This document shows, piece by piece, positions 1-9,107 of a DNA stretch of 64,000 bases. The notes under the pieces were generated by a model. That model did not search any database. It worked only from the letters and a program-made list of their open reading frames with translations, and was not told the DNA's origin. The stretch is from Oscillospiraceae bacterium. Lineage in GTDB: Bacteria; Bacillota; Clostridia; Oscillospirales; CAG-382. Location: NCBI GenBank assembly GCA_015064485.1, contig SVSD01000004.1, positions 1 through 64,000 on the forward strand. The letters are read 5' to 3'. The translations under genes were made by a program, and so were the position numbers. Within the stretch, counting starts at the first letter, position 1; each line of letters opens with the position of its first letter.

Positions 1-110
1 TCTCAAAAAAAGAAAAGTTTCTTCGTGATTTTATATACGTTTATTGGGAGGAAATATTGCCACAGGACACTTTTTCTCAATTCACAATGAAACTTATCTC
101 TGAAAATAAA

Positions 111-150
111 TGCACCGCTTTTGACTTTAAATTTCGTCAAAGCGGTGCAT
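111..150. repeat. Inverted repeat (tgcaccgctttTgac / gtcaaagcggtgca), possible terminator
   Basis: Near-perfect 14-bp arms around a short AT-rich loop; no strong T-tract. Confidence 0.5.
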
Positions 151-461
151 TATTAGTTGATTCCAATATATCTCTGTTATTTACTCTCAATCTCTAATCT
201 TTCTTCAAATGTAATATATCCTGACATAAATATCACATTCCTTTCCAATACGATCTTGGTGGATACATTTATACAACACACAAAAATACAGGCAGGTGGG
301 ACCCATATTTTCTGTTGTAAGCAAATTTGGGTTTATAAAAAAACAAACGGAAACGAGTTTGAAATCATTCAACTTCATTTCCGTTTAATTTAATTATCTC
401 TACTGTATTGCAATTTAGGTAAGTTATTTCTTGCTATCATCATATCGTCAGATACACCAAA

Positions 462-503
462 GGGACTGTCTCACTAAAAAGTGAGTCAGTCCTGATTTTT
501 TTG
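462..503 (+). terminator. Rho-independent terminator-like hairpin
   Basis: gggactgtctcact-aaaa-agtgagtcagtcc followed by tgattttttt. Confidence 0.6.
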
Positions 504-515
504 CACAATAAAATA

Positions 516-1181
516 CTATTTACTAAAAGAAGGTGCTACCGTTTCATTATTTGCAAAAACATTTGGACCGGGATCAGACATTGAAAAATACATTCGAGCA
601 GCTTTCGTTGTTCCAAAATCCCTGTTGGAGCCGCTATTTTGTACTTTATTAAAGGCATCACGGAACATTTGATTGTGTGCTTCTTCACGGTTTAAGAGAA
701 AATCTATGGTTTCTCTTACTTTTTTATCATCAATCTGGCGATACAAATATTCATATACTACCTTTGCACGCTGTTCGGATGCAATGTTGCTTAAAAGGTC
801 AGCACACAAATCTCCTGTTACAGTAACATAATCTCCTGTCCAAGAGTAGCCAGATGAATTTATAAGACCTGGATTCAGTCCCATAAGAACATGAGATTGT
901 ATTTCTCCTGCTTGTACCTTTGTCGCATCCACATCATGTCCGTTGAGCAAATTGATGGTTTGTGCAACCATTTCCATATGTCCAAGCTCTTCAGCAGCAA
1001 TATCTAAAAATAAATCCTTAATTTCGGGATTCTTGATACGAAAACTCTGCGACATATATTGCATAGCTGCTTTCAGTTCTCCATTTCCTCCGCCGAGCTG
1101 TTCCTGAAGCAGTACGGCATACTGTGGATTTGGTCTTTCAACTTCTACCGGATGAAAAATCATTTTTTCATGTTTAAACAT
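516..1181 (-). CDS. Manganese catalase family protein (CotJC-like)
   Basis: 221 aa; ferritin-like di-metal helices with motifs EELGHMEMVAQTINLL and NREEAHNQMFRDAF; ends in FSMSDPGPNVF, typical of Mn catalases. Confidence 0.85.
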   Translation of the reverse strand: MFKHEKMIFHPVEVERPNPQYAVLLQEQLGGGNGELKAAMQYMSQSFRIKNPEIKDLFLDIAAEELGHMEMVAQTINLLNGHDVDATKVQAGEIQSHVLMGLNPGLINSSGYSWTGDYVTVTGDLCADLLSNIASEQRAKVVYEYLYRQIDDKKVRETIDFLLNREEAHNQMFRDAFNKVQNSGSNRDFGTTKAARMYFSMSDPGPNVFANNETVAPSFSK

Positions 1182-1462
1182 ATTATTCCCTCCAATTGCA
1201 ATATTTTATCTTTATTTTTAGCAAATAAAAATATATTATTCGTAATAACCGTCTTTTCTTTGGTTAATGTACATTAAATTTTGATATGTTAATTTTTTGA
1301 TAAACTTCTGCAAAAAGTTTATTTGTGACCTACTGCGGAAGAGTTTTTGAACACATGTTATCCCACAATTAGATTTAGACTATATGGAAACAGTGGATAT
1401 AAGATGTCCAAAGAGTATGTTGAATGTAGCGGCAAGGGCTAAAAAAAGCAAAAAACGCTATA

Positions 1463-1526
1463 TATCAGGCTTTAGAGCGCGTTCGTGACGAAGAGGCCGC
1501 AGGTTCAAATCCTGTATTCCCGACCA
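1463..1526 (+). pseudogene. Truncated tRNA 3' portion (T-arm, acceptor 3' strand, CCA)
   Basis: GCAGG-TTCAAAT-CCTGT T-arm followed by ATTCCCG-A-CCA; no complementary 5' acceptor strand (CGGGAAT) found at the expected distance upstream. Confidence 0.6.
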
Positions 1527-1677
1527 TATTACAACCCTAACTTTGATAAAAAGTTAGGGTTGTTTGTTTTTGACTTAAAATAAGGCTTTTTTCGCACTTT
1601 GCATTCCAAATTTCACCGATTCAAAGATGAGTTCAAGTATCTTTTCCTTGTTTTTATGATTTTTTAGAAATGTAAAA

Positions 1678-1727
1678 GGGTTCGGATGCCTTAAACAGGG
1701 TTCAGATGACATGAAAAGGGTTCAGAT
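1678..1727. repeat. Three direct repeats gggttcRgat(g) at 20-bp period
   Basis: Copies start at 1678, 1698 and 1718. Confidence 0.85.
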
Positions 1728-1815
1728 AGTTAACAAAATTTCAAACATCTTTATTTTTTAATATTTATATGATATGATTAAAATACAATTAATGTGTAGC
1801 AAAGGAGACTATGCG

Positions 1816-3108
1816 ATGGGAATAATGGATATATTTAATGCTTCAAAAATAAAAAAAGAAAATGAAAGACTATTGGCAGAATTAGAGAGTGCAAAAAAAC
1901 TGTTGACTCCAGAAATGATGGATGCGTGTAATTTAGAAAAACACATTCAGGAGTTACAGGATAAAGAAACCGCAGTAAATAACAACATAAATAAAGCGAA
2001 CACAACGCTCAATCAAATACAAGCAACGATTGTCAACAAACAGAAAATGCTTGTTGATGTTGATGAGCAGATATTATATCAGGACTTTGCCCTATATAAA
2101 CCAAAATACGATATGGTAAATTCTGATGCATATAAAGATAGACTAAATAAAATTCGTGAAACGCAAAAGGAATTGATAAAAAAAGATCAAGCCGTTACAG
2201 GAAATATGAATTGGACTGTAAATGGTAGCAAATCCGAAGGCAAAAAAATGGTTAAGGATATGCAAAAACTTCTGTTGCGTGCATTTAACAGTGAATGTGA
2301 TGAAGTTATTAACCGTGTTACATATGCCAATATTGAACTTTCGGAAAAAAGATTACACTCCTCCTTTGAAGCAATTTCAAAACTTGGAAGAATTATGAGC
2401 GTTGCAATTACACATCAATATTTAAAAGCAAAAATTGAAGAATTATATTTAGCCTTTGAATATAAGCAGAAAAAGCAAGAAGAAAAGGAAGAACAGAAAG
2501 AACTTCGTGCACAAATGCGAGAAGAGGCAAAACTTCAAAAAGAGATAGAAGAAGCAAGAAAAAAGATACAGAAAGAACAAAAGCACTATCAAAACGCTTT
2601 GGATTCTATAAATAAGCAATTACTCAATGCCACTGATGAACAAAAAGCAGACTTGGAACAGAAAAAAGCCGAAATCGAGGCTCAACTGAATGAAATTGAT
2701 AAAAACATTAAAGATATAGATTATAGAGAATCTAACGCAAAGGCTGGATATGTTTATATTATTTCAAATATCGGAGCGTTTGGAGAGAACATATATAAAA
2801 TCGGTATGACAAGAAGATTAGACCCACAAGAGCGAATTTATGAACTTAGCGATGCATCTGTGCCTTTCAATTTTGATATTCACGCAATGATATTTTCGGA
2901 TAATGCTCCTGCATTGGAGACAGCACTTCATAGAGCGTTTGAAAACAAAAAACTTAATATGGTTAATCAGCGTAGAGAGTTCTTTAATGTAACGCTTGAT
3001 GAAATTAAAGAAGTTGTTATGAAGAATTTTGATAAATCTGTTGAGTTTATTGAAATTCCAGAGGCAGAACAATATAGAACTTCTTTGAAGATGAAAGAAA
3101 ATAAATAA
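1816..3108 (+). CDS. Coiled-coil protein with C-terminal GIY-YIG (T5orf172/Mug113-like) domain, DUF4041-like architecture
   Basis: aaaggag RBS 8 nt before ATG 1816; long KE-rich coiled coil; C-terminal AGYVYIISNIGAFGENIYKIGMTRRLDPQERIYELSDASVPF...ALETALHRAF. Confidence 0.8.
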   Translation: MGIMDIFNASKIKKENERLLAELESAKKLLTPEMMDACNLEKHIQELQDKETAVNNNINKANTTLNQIQATIVNKQKMLVDVDEQILYQDFALYKPKYDMVNSDAYKDRLNKIRETQKELIKKDQAVTGNMNWTVNGSKSEGKKMVKDMQKLLLRAFNSECDEVINRVTYANIELSEKRLHSSFEAISKLGRIMSVAITHQYLKAKIEELYLAFEYKQKKQEEKEEQKELRAQMREEAKLQKEIEEARKKIQKEQKHYQNALDSINKQLLNATDEQKADLEQKKAEIEAQLNEIDKNIKDIDYRESNAKAGYVYIISNIGAFGENIYKIGMTRRLDPQERIYELSDASVPFNFDIHAMIFSDNAPALETALHRAFENKKLNMVNQRREFFNVTLDEIKEVVMKNFDKSVEFIEIPEAEQYRTSLKMKENK

Positions 3109-3130
3109 TAGCTGTTTGAGGTTTAAAAAA

Positions 3131-3181
3131 GGGGGTGCATTTTCGCTACAAGGGGGTGCAAAATTTCTTGTAGGGGGTGCA
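3131..3181. repeat. Three direct repeats gggggtgca at 21-bp period
   Basis: Copies start at 3131, 3152 and 3173. Confidence 0.85.
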
Positions 3182-3238
3182 TTTTATCAAAATTAGAGTT
3201 ATTTCCCATTCAAATTCACAAAGATGATATATGGCAAA

Positions 3239-3272
3239 AGAACCCAATCCTTTTCGGATTGGGTTCTTTTAT
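3239..3272. terminator. Bidirectional terminator hairpin
   Basis: agaacccaatcc-ttttc-ggattgggttct with flanking A/T runs. Confidence 0.75.
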
Positions 3273-3283
3273 GTAAATTCAAA

Positions 3284-4393
3284 TTACCAATTATAGATAA
3301 ATTCCATAATGAACACACAGCTCCAGCTGAACTGATCATTACAAAGTCCTTTTCCTGTTACGGAATCGTAGTTTTCAAAAATACCGCCTTTTTCGTTATA
3401 GCACATATCAAGAATATTTTCTTTTATTGTGTCAGCAACTTCAAAACCGTAATTCTTAAGTCCCTTTGCCGCAAAATATGCAACATTAAGCCATGTCGGG
3501 CCTCTCCAATAATCGTTGGAATATTCGGGGTTATCAAAGGATACTGTGGGCATTTTGCCTTTAAATCTTGTTTCCGCAACATCCTTCATACATTCCGCCT
3601 GATAATCGGATGCAATACCGATATAAAGAGGCATAAAGGATGCAGGAGTCAAAACATCAGAAACTTCGCCTGTGTGCTTATTTGCATCAGCGTAATATTT
3701 ATTTTCGTCATCCCACATTTTTTTGTTTATATTATCAGAAAGCTCCTTTTCTTTCCTGTCCCATTCAGCTGTGTCGCCGTCAAGACCGAGAAGCTTTGCC
3801 ATAAAGCCCAAAGAACGATAATACATAACAACAAAACAGTTAAGGTCGATTGCAAAGTAATCAAGAATTCCCTTATCCCATCTTACGGAATTATCCCAGC
3901 CGGATTCCCATTTTACATGGAGGAGGTAATCTTCTGTTCCCTCACCTTCCGCATCATAATAGTAAAGTCCGTCAAGTTTGCGATGTTCTTCCATATATGC
4001 TATGTTTTTCTTGAGCATAGGATAGAGTGTCTTTATAAACTCAATATCGCCGTCTGTTTCATAAATTCGCTGTGCTGCCCAGGCAAACACGGGGGGCTTT
4101 GAATAGCCGCCTGCAATAGTTCCGTCTTCCATTATCGCATCGGGCAAAAGTCCGTCTTCACGCTGGAATTTGAAAAAACCGAGTATGCAATCCTTTGCAA
4201 GGGCTGTATCCCATCTTGCCACACCAACTGCGTGGAAAGCCGAATCCCAATTCCAGATACCGTGAAAACGGTTTCTTGCAGGGCTTATACATATATAAGG
4301 ACTCCAGAGGTATCCTTCCTTTTCGTACACATTTGACATAAGCGTTTCTTTTGCGCGGGATATAAGTTCTTCGTTTCTTTTATTGGTACTCAT
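3284..4393 (-). CDS. MGH1-like / trehalase-like glycoside hydrolase (six-hairpin fold)
   Basis: 369 aa; GIWNWDSAFHAVGVARWD, DGLLPD, WESGWDNSVRWD, YWRGPTWLNVAYFAAKGL motifs. Confidence 0.8.
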   Translation of the reverse strand: MSTNKRNEELISRAKETLMSNVYEKEGYLWSPYICISPARNRFHGIWNWDSAFHAVGVARWDTALAKDCILGFFKFQREDGLLPDAIMEDGTIAGGYSKPPVFAWAAQRIYETDGDIEFIKTLYPMLKKNIAYMEEHRKLDGLYYYDAEGEGTEDYLLHVKWESGWDNSVRWDKGILDYFAIDLNCFVVMYYRSLGFMAKLLGLDGDTAEWDRKEKELSDNINKKMWDDENKYYADANKHTGEVSDVLTPASFMPLYIGIASDYQAECMKDVAETRFKGKMPTVSFDNPEYSNDYWRGPTWLNVAYFAAKGLKNYGFEVADTIKENILDMCYNEKGGIFENYDSVTGKGLCNDQFSWSCVFIMEFIYNW

Positions 4394-4612
4394 ATTATTC
4401 CTTTCCTCAACAAAGTTTACTAAAAAGCATTATGTTAAATTGCAATTTGTATCGCATAAATGCGATTTGTGATTAAGTTTGATTATATCACAAAAACACG
4501 CTTTTGTAAAGGCTTTTTAATATCAAATAATAGAATTTGGTTCCGATTAAAAATTGCCGTTAAAACCTTATTTGACACGGTTTCAGATTGTTTTAAAACA
4601 CAAGCCTCAAAA

Positions 4613-7129
4613 TCAGTCGGTTATCAAAAGAACATCACCGTCTTTAAATTCTTCATTTTTCAGGAATGTTCTGTAGTTTTTCGAGATACTGTCATACAAA
4701 AGATCAAGTTTTCGATCATTAAGGAAGATTTCGCGGTTACCCGAATTATTGTTTTCATAAGATACGCGAATATTTTTGCCCTTTAAAGTAAAGTCAACGG
4801 AAGCTTTTTCCGAGGGCATATATGACGCAGGACAAAGTACCAGTCCGTCCATTGTGGGATTTATACCGAATCCGCACTTTATAATATCCTTAATAAGAAC
4901 GGTTCCGCTACCCGTATACCAATCGCCCATAGAATCTCCGTCTGCTGAATACTTTTCTGTATAGCAGTATGAGTTTGGCATAACAAAGGTGGTTCTTGTA
5001 GCGTTTTTGTTTGTAATAACCATCGCTTTTTCAAGAAAATTCCAAGCTTCTTTCGGGCGTCCCATAAGAAAAAGTGCCATAACTCCGAAGGTACTTGCGT
5101 GAACATATGCACAGTTGTTTTCATATGTTCCGGGAGTAATTGTAGAAAGTCTTCCTATCTTTTCGGAATACTCCGAGAAAGGTTTATCAAAGGTCAAAAG
5201 TCCGTATTTGGAATCCATTGATATTATATTTTCGCAAATGTCATCACACATCTCTGGAAATTTTCTGTAAAGTCCCGATATTGCAAAGAATGAGTTTGAT
5301 GTAAGGCTCTTGCGATCCTTGCCGTCATAATCGTTGTAGCTTCCGACAAAGTAGGAACGGTTTTCGCCCCAGCCGTGTATCACACGCTTTTTGCCGTCTT
5401 TTTCGGCTATAGCATATGTCCGGACGCCGTCTGCCACAATTTCACGCAGAGCTTCATATTTTTTGATAAGTTCGCTATGCTGCCCCGCGTACTTCAGAAT
5501 ATCACACATTTGTCCGAGGGCAAGGTAAAGCTGCTGTGTCGCCATAACACTGACGCCGTCGCCGTATTCCTTATTCTTATCTTTAGTTTTACCAAGTGCA
5601 TCAAGCGCATCGTTCCAGTCGCCGAAAAGGGTATGTATACAGTGAGTAGTTTCATCAACATTTGAAACAAGAAACTCGGAAATTTTTATTAGATGGCAAA
5701 GAATACTATCCCTTTCGCTGCTTCTTGAAAGAGGACCGAATGTCTTTTCGGCTGTATAATATCCGCAAATCTCATCAAGCAAAGATTTATCATCGGTAAA
5801 TGCAAGATAATTATGAATCGCACCGATTATCCAGAAGCCCTGATCGATAAACGGACGAAGATCCATCTCGGGAATCGGTTTTTCTTTTGTAACAAAAGAG
5901 ATCTGTCTCGGAGCTCTTCCCGAATCAAGCATATAATCCATTACTTTTACTATCTGTCTTCTCGAATCCTCAGGTTGCCACATAAGAGCGTTTTCAAGTT
6001 GCTGGAAAACATCTCGTATTCCAAGAAAAGGTTCTGCATAGTTCTTTCCGAGAGCACAGAAACTTACCTGCTTGCGTACACAAGTAAGGAATTTATTAAG
6101 TACATTTGCATTTATCTTTTCATTATGCCAATCTTCAAAACTTATCTTCATACGGTTAAGAGTCGAGATTTCAGATTCAAGGGCAAGTTTTAACTGTTCT
6201 TCTTCGTTTTCGTAAAGTTTTGGGGCAGCAAGAAATTCTTCCGCCTTATTTTTGTCATCTGTAACAAAAATATCGTAATCTATACCGACAAATCCGCTTT
6301 CTTCAAAGCTGAAATGATAAATATCGGAAACACAGGCAAGATCTGTTGTATTTGTTGCAGGTATCTGAGCATCAAAAAAGCCGTTTTTAAAGGCATATGC
6401 GTTTGTAAGATTTCCGCCTTTGTGGCCGAGAACAGTCTTTTTTGCAGTTGTTGAATGTTTCTCCAAAACCTCGCCCGTATACGAAACCTTTACCGCCATA
6501 CAGTCAAGCACTTTATTTCTTGTATACATCAAATAGTTTCCGTTGTCATAATGCTCGGAAAATTTTGTCATACGGAAATAAAAACCTTCGTGGTCTTCGT
6601 ATCTCAATATCGGCTCAAAGAAGCTTGAAAGATAAATTTCACGCTTTTCCGCCTTATTTACCGCACCAACGCTGAAGCGCAGATGCTTTCTTGAATCAAC
6701 ATATATTCTTGCGGCAAATACAGCCTTGTCTGTTTCTGTAAAATAATAAACACAAGCAGGAGTATAAACCGTATAGCGAACTGTGTCTTCCGATTCGAAA
6801 AGCTGACAGTCAGCACCCGTTACGGAATAAGGAAAAAAACCGTCCTTATATTTTTCACCGGCAAAAAAACAAATGGGAGAGTCCTCGCTGTAATCCTGTT
6901 TCTTAAATATATTAAACATACCTTCAACGCAGTCAACTCTGCCGTCAGCATGGGCAAAAAGCACCAATCCGTCGTTTTGATAAGGATAACGGGTATCTCC
7001 GTATTTTCTGCGGTAACATAAGATTTTTGCTTCATCCAAAAAATATGAATTGTCCGGAAGTTCGCAATTTGCATCCTTTTTTAAAGAATTAACTTGCTCG
7101 GAAATACTTAAAATTTCATCTCTTGTCAT
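4613..7129 (-). CDS. GH94-like glycoside phosphorylase family protein
   Basis: GDWNDALDALG motif, GH36/GH94-like N-terminal beta domain, C-terminal GFGINPTMDGLVLCP; start set at MTRDEIL with aaggag RBS. Confidence 0.75.
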   Translation of the reverse strand: MTRDEILSISEQVNSLKKDANCELPDNSYFLDEAKILCYRRKYGDTRYPYQNDGLVLFAHADGRVDCVEGMFNIFKKQDYSEDSPICFFAGEKYKDGFFPYSVTGADCQLFESEDTVRYTVYTPACVYYFTETDKAVFAARIYVDSRKHLRFSVGAVNKAEKREIYLSSFFEPILRYEDHEGFYFRMTKFSEHYDNGNYLMYTRNKVLDCMAVKVSYTGEVLEKHSTTAKKTVLGHKGGNLTNAYAFKNGFFDAQIPATNTTDLACVSDIYHFSFEESGFVGIDYDIFVTDDKNKAEEFLAAPKLYENEEEQLKLALESEISTLNRMKISFEDWHNEKINANVLNKFLTCVRKQVSFCALGKNYAEPFLGIRDVFQQLENALMWQPEDSRRQIVKVMDYMLDSGRAPRQISFVTKEKPIPEMDLRPFIDQGFWIIGAIHNYLAFTDDKSLLDEICGYYTAEKTFGPLSRSSERDSILCHLIKISEFLVSNVDETTHCIHTLFGDWNDALDALGKTKDKNKEYGDGVSVMATQQLYLALGQMCDILKYAGQHSELIKKYEALREIVADGVRTYAIAEKDGKKRVIHGWGENRSYFVGSYNDYDGKDRKSLTSNSFFAISGLYRKFPEMCDDICENIISMDSKYGLLTFDKPFSEYSEKIGRLSTITPGTYENNCAYVHASTFGVMALFLMGRPKEAWNFLEKAMVITNKNATRTTFVMPNSYCYTEKYSADGDSMGDWYTGSGTVLIKDIIKCGFGINPTMDGLVLCPASYMPSEKASVDFTLKGKNIRVSYENNNSGNREIFLNDRKLDLLYDSISKNYRTFLKNEEFKDGDVLLITD

Positions 7130-7295
7130 AACCTGACTCCTTATTTCTGCTTTAGTAATATTATAACATTGCAAAAAAACTTTGTAAACAATCTTTCTAA
7201 CACAATAGCGCATTTTTCTTGCACTTTAACACATTTTTAATCTCACCAAAATTTAAAAAGTTTTTGTATAATTTGCACAAAATACATAAATATCA

Positions 7296-7324
7296 TTGAC
7301 ATACTATGTGATATATGTTAAAAT
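7296..7324 (+). promoter_or_regulatory. SigA-type promoter for the deoR-family gene
   Basis: TTGACA, 17-bp spacer, TAAAAT. Confidence 0.65.
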
Positions 7325-7403
7325 GAAATAGAAAAATGATAATCTTTAACATTGTTAAATTTATCATACGGCATATACAGAAGTCCAAGGAGGAACTTTT
7401 CTG

Positions 7404-8216
7404 ATGAAGGCAACAAGAAGACAGCAGATCCACGAGCTTTTACAGACAAAACCTTTCGTTTCGCTGAAAGAACTTGCGGAAATGTTTCCCGATGTTACAA
7501 CTATGACATTAAGACGAGATATAGAACATTTTGAAAAACAGGGTGAGCTTATAAAAGTCCGCAACGGCGCCCGCTCTATGAAATTTATAACGGCTACCGC
7601 GGATGAAACCTACCGCCGCCGCGAAAAGGAAAATGAGGCATCAAAGCGCACAATAGCATCGGCGGCTCTCCCCTATCTTGAAAGCGGAAAATGTGTCTTT
7701 CTGGACTCCGGTTCAACAATTATGCAGCTTGCGGCATTAATGCCCGACGAAGTTATGAATATTGTAACTCCCGGACCCAATGTATCTTTGAAGCTGATTG
7801 AAAAACGAAATCCCATAGTCACTCTTATCGGCGGGATATTAAACCGCGACAGTATTTCCGTAACAGGTGACATAAGTATAGAATCACTTAAAGCGATTGA
7901 TATCGATACTGCGTTTATAGTTCCGTCCGGCTATTCCGAAAAAAACGGTTTTTCCTGCGGAAATTACAGCGAATGTGAACTGAAAAGCTATGTTGTAAAA
8001 AACGCCAAAAAAGTAATTATGCTAATAGACTCATCAAAGTTCGAAAAGGAATTCCCCTACTCCTTCTGTACAATGTCAGACATCGATATCCTTATTACCG
8101 ATGCGGATTTTAAAAAGTATACTGAAAACGCCGAAAAATCCGGAGTTAAGATAGTATCTACAGGAACAGCGGTTTACAAAGGACATATATCAAAATGTAT
8201 TCCTGTTGAAATTTGA
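7404..8216 (+). CDS. DeoR/GlpR family transcriptional regulator
   Basis: N-terminal HTH (RRQQIHELLQTKPFVSLKELAEMFPDVTTMTLRRDIEHFEKQGELIKVRNGA) and DeoR C-terminal sugar-phosphate sensor domain. Confidence 0.92.
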   Translation: MKATRRQQIHELLQTKPFVSLKELAEMFPDVTTMTLRRDIEHFEKQGELIKVRNGARSMKFITATADETYRRREKENEASKRTIASAALPYLESGKCVFLDSGSTIMQLAALMPDEVMNIVTPGPNVSLKLIEKRNPIVTLIGGILNRDSISVTGDISIESLKAIDIDTAFIVPSGYSEKNGFSCGNYSECELKSYVVKNAKKVIMLIDSSKFEKEFPYSFCTMSDIDILITDADFKKYTENAEKSGVKIVSTGTAVYKGHISKCIPVEI

Positions 8217-8287
8217 GATATCTATATGATATTTTTGTAAAAAAATCGTATTTTCTATTTACTTATTGAAGTTTTTGTAGTAAAATA

Positions 8288-8313
8288 AAAGCGGTGCATT
8301 GCGCCGCTTTTTT
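8288..8313 (+). terminator. Rho-independent terminator
   Basis: aaagcggtgcattgcgccgctttttt. Confidence 0.7.
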
Positions 8314-8341
8314 GCTTTTATTTTTAATTTAAGGAGTTGCT

Positions 8342-9100
8342 ATGAACACCAAACAGTACGGATATGCTATGGCAGGTGCGTATGATTTGCTCAACGACGG
8401 TATAGACCACGCAAAATGGGCTGATTTTATCGAAGAATGTATCAGGCGTTTTTCTGATATTCCCGTTAAAAATATATGCGAAACAGCATGCGGTACGGGT
8501 AGTATGGCGTGCGAACTTGCAAAAAGAGGCTATAATATAACCGCAAGCGATATATCCGAAGATATGCTTACTTCTGCTGAAATGAAAGCAAGGCAAATGG
8601 GTCTTTCTATACTTTTTGTCCTTCAGGATATGAGATATACAAAGATGTTTTCGCAAAAAGATCTTGTGCTTTGTCTTCTTGACAGTATGAATTATCTTAC
8701 AAAGCGGGAAGATATTGTTTCTGCTTTCGAGAGTGTGCATACCAGTCTTAAAGACGGCGGTCTTTTTATTTTTGATATGAATTCAAAATTCAAATTTGAA
8801 AATATTTATGCCGATAATTCTTATATCCTCGAATCCGAAAACATATATTGCGGTTGGGAAAATTTTTACAACCCCAAAACTAAGATTTGTGATTTTTATC
8901 TTTCCATCTTCTCACAGGATAAGGATTTGAATTATGTCCGCTGTGATGAGCATCAGAGAGAAAAAATGTATACGGTAAAGCAGATGAAATCTATAATAAA
9001 AGAAACCGGATTTACGCTTTGCGGTATTTACAGCGGTTTTGATTTTTCAAGCGGCGATGAGAATTGCGATGAAAGACTTTATTACATTCTGAAAAAATGA
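8342..9100 (+). CDS. Class I SAM-dependent methyltransferase
   Basis: 252 aa; ICETACGTGSMACELAKRGYNITASDISEDML motif I/II. Confidence 0.88.
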   Translation: MNTKQYGYAMAGAYDLLNDGIDHAKWADFIEECIRRFSDIPVKNICETACGTGSMACELAKRGYNITASDISEDMLTSAEMKARQMGLSILFVLQDMRYTKMFSQKDLVLCLLDSMNYLTKREDIVSAFESVHTSLKDGGLFIFDMNSKFKFENIYADNSYILESENIYCGWENFYNPKTKICDFYLSIFSQDKDLNYVRCDEHQREKMYTVKQMKSIIKETGFTLCGIYSGFDFSSGDENCDERLYYILKK

Positions 9101-9107
9101 GGAAAAT

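Noticed and set aside
3-197. Open frame at the left edge (SKKEKFLRDFIYVYWEEILPQDTF...) as a recombinase C-terminus
   Set aside because: It looked plausible, but a strong inverted repeat at 111-149 lies inside the frame and no diagnostic motif is present. Too weak to call without upstream sequence.
157-393. 78-aa ORF near the window start
   Set aside because: No RBS, no recognisable domain, biased composition. Likely non-coding.
3224-4102. 292-aa plus-strand ORF opposite the MGH1-like glycosidase
   Set aside because: It starts inside a terminator hairpin and is antisense to a well-supported glycosidase. No recognisable domain.
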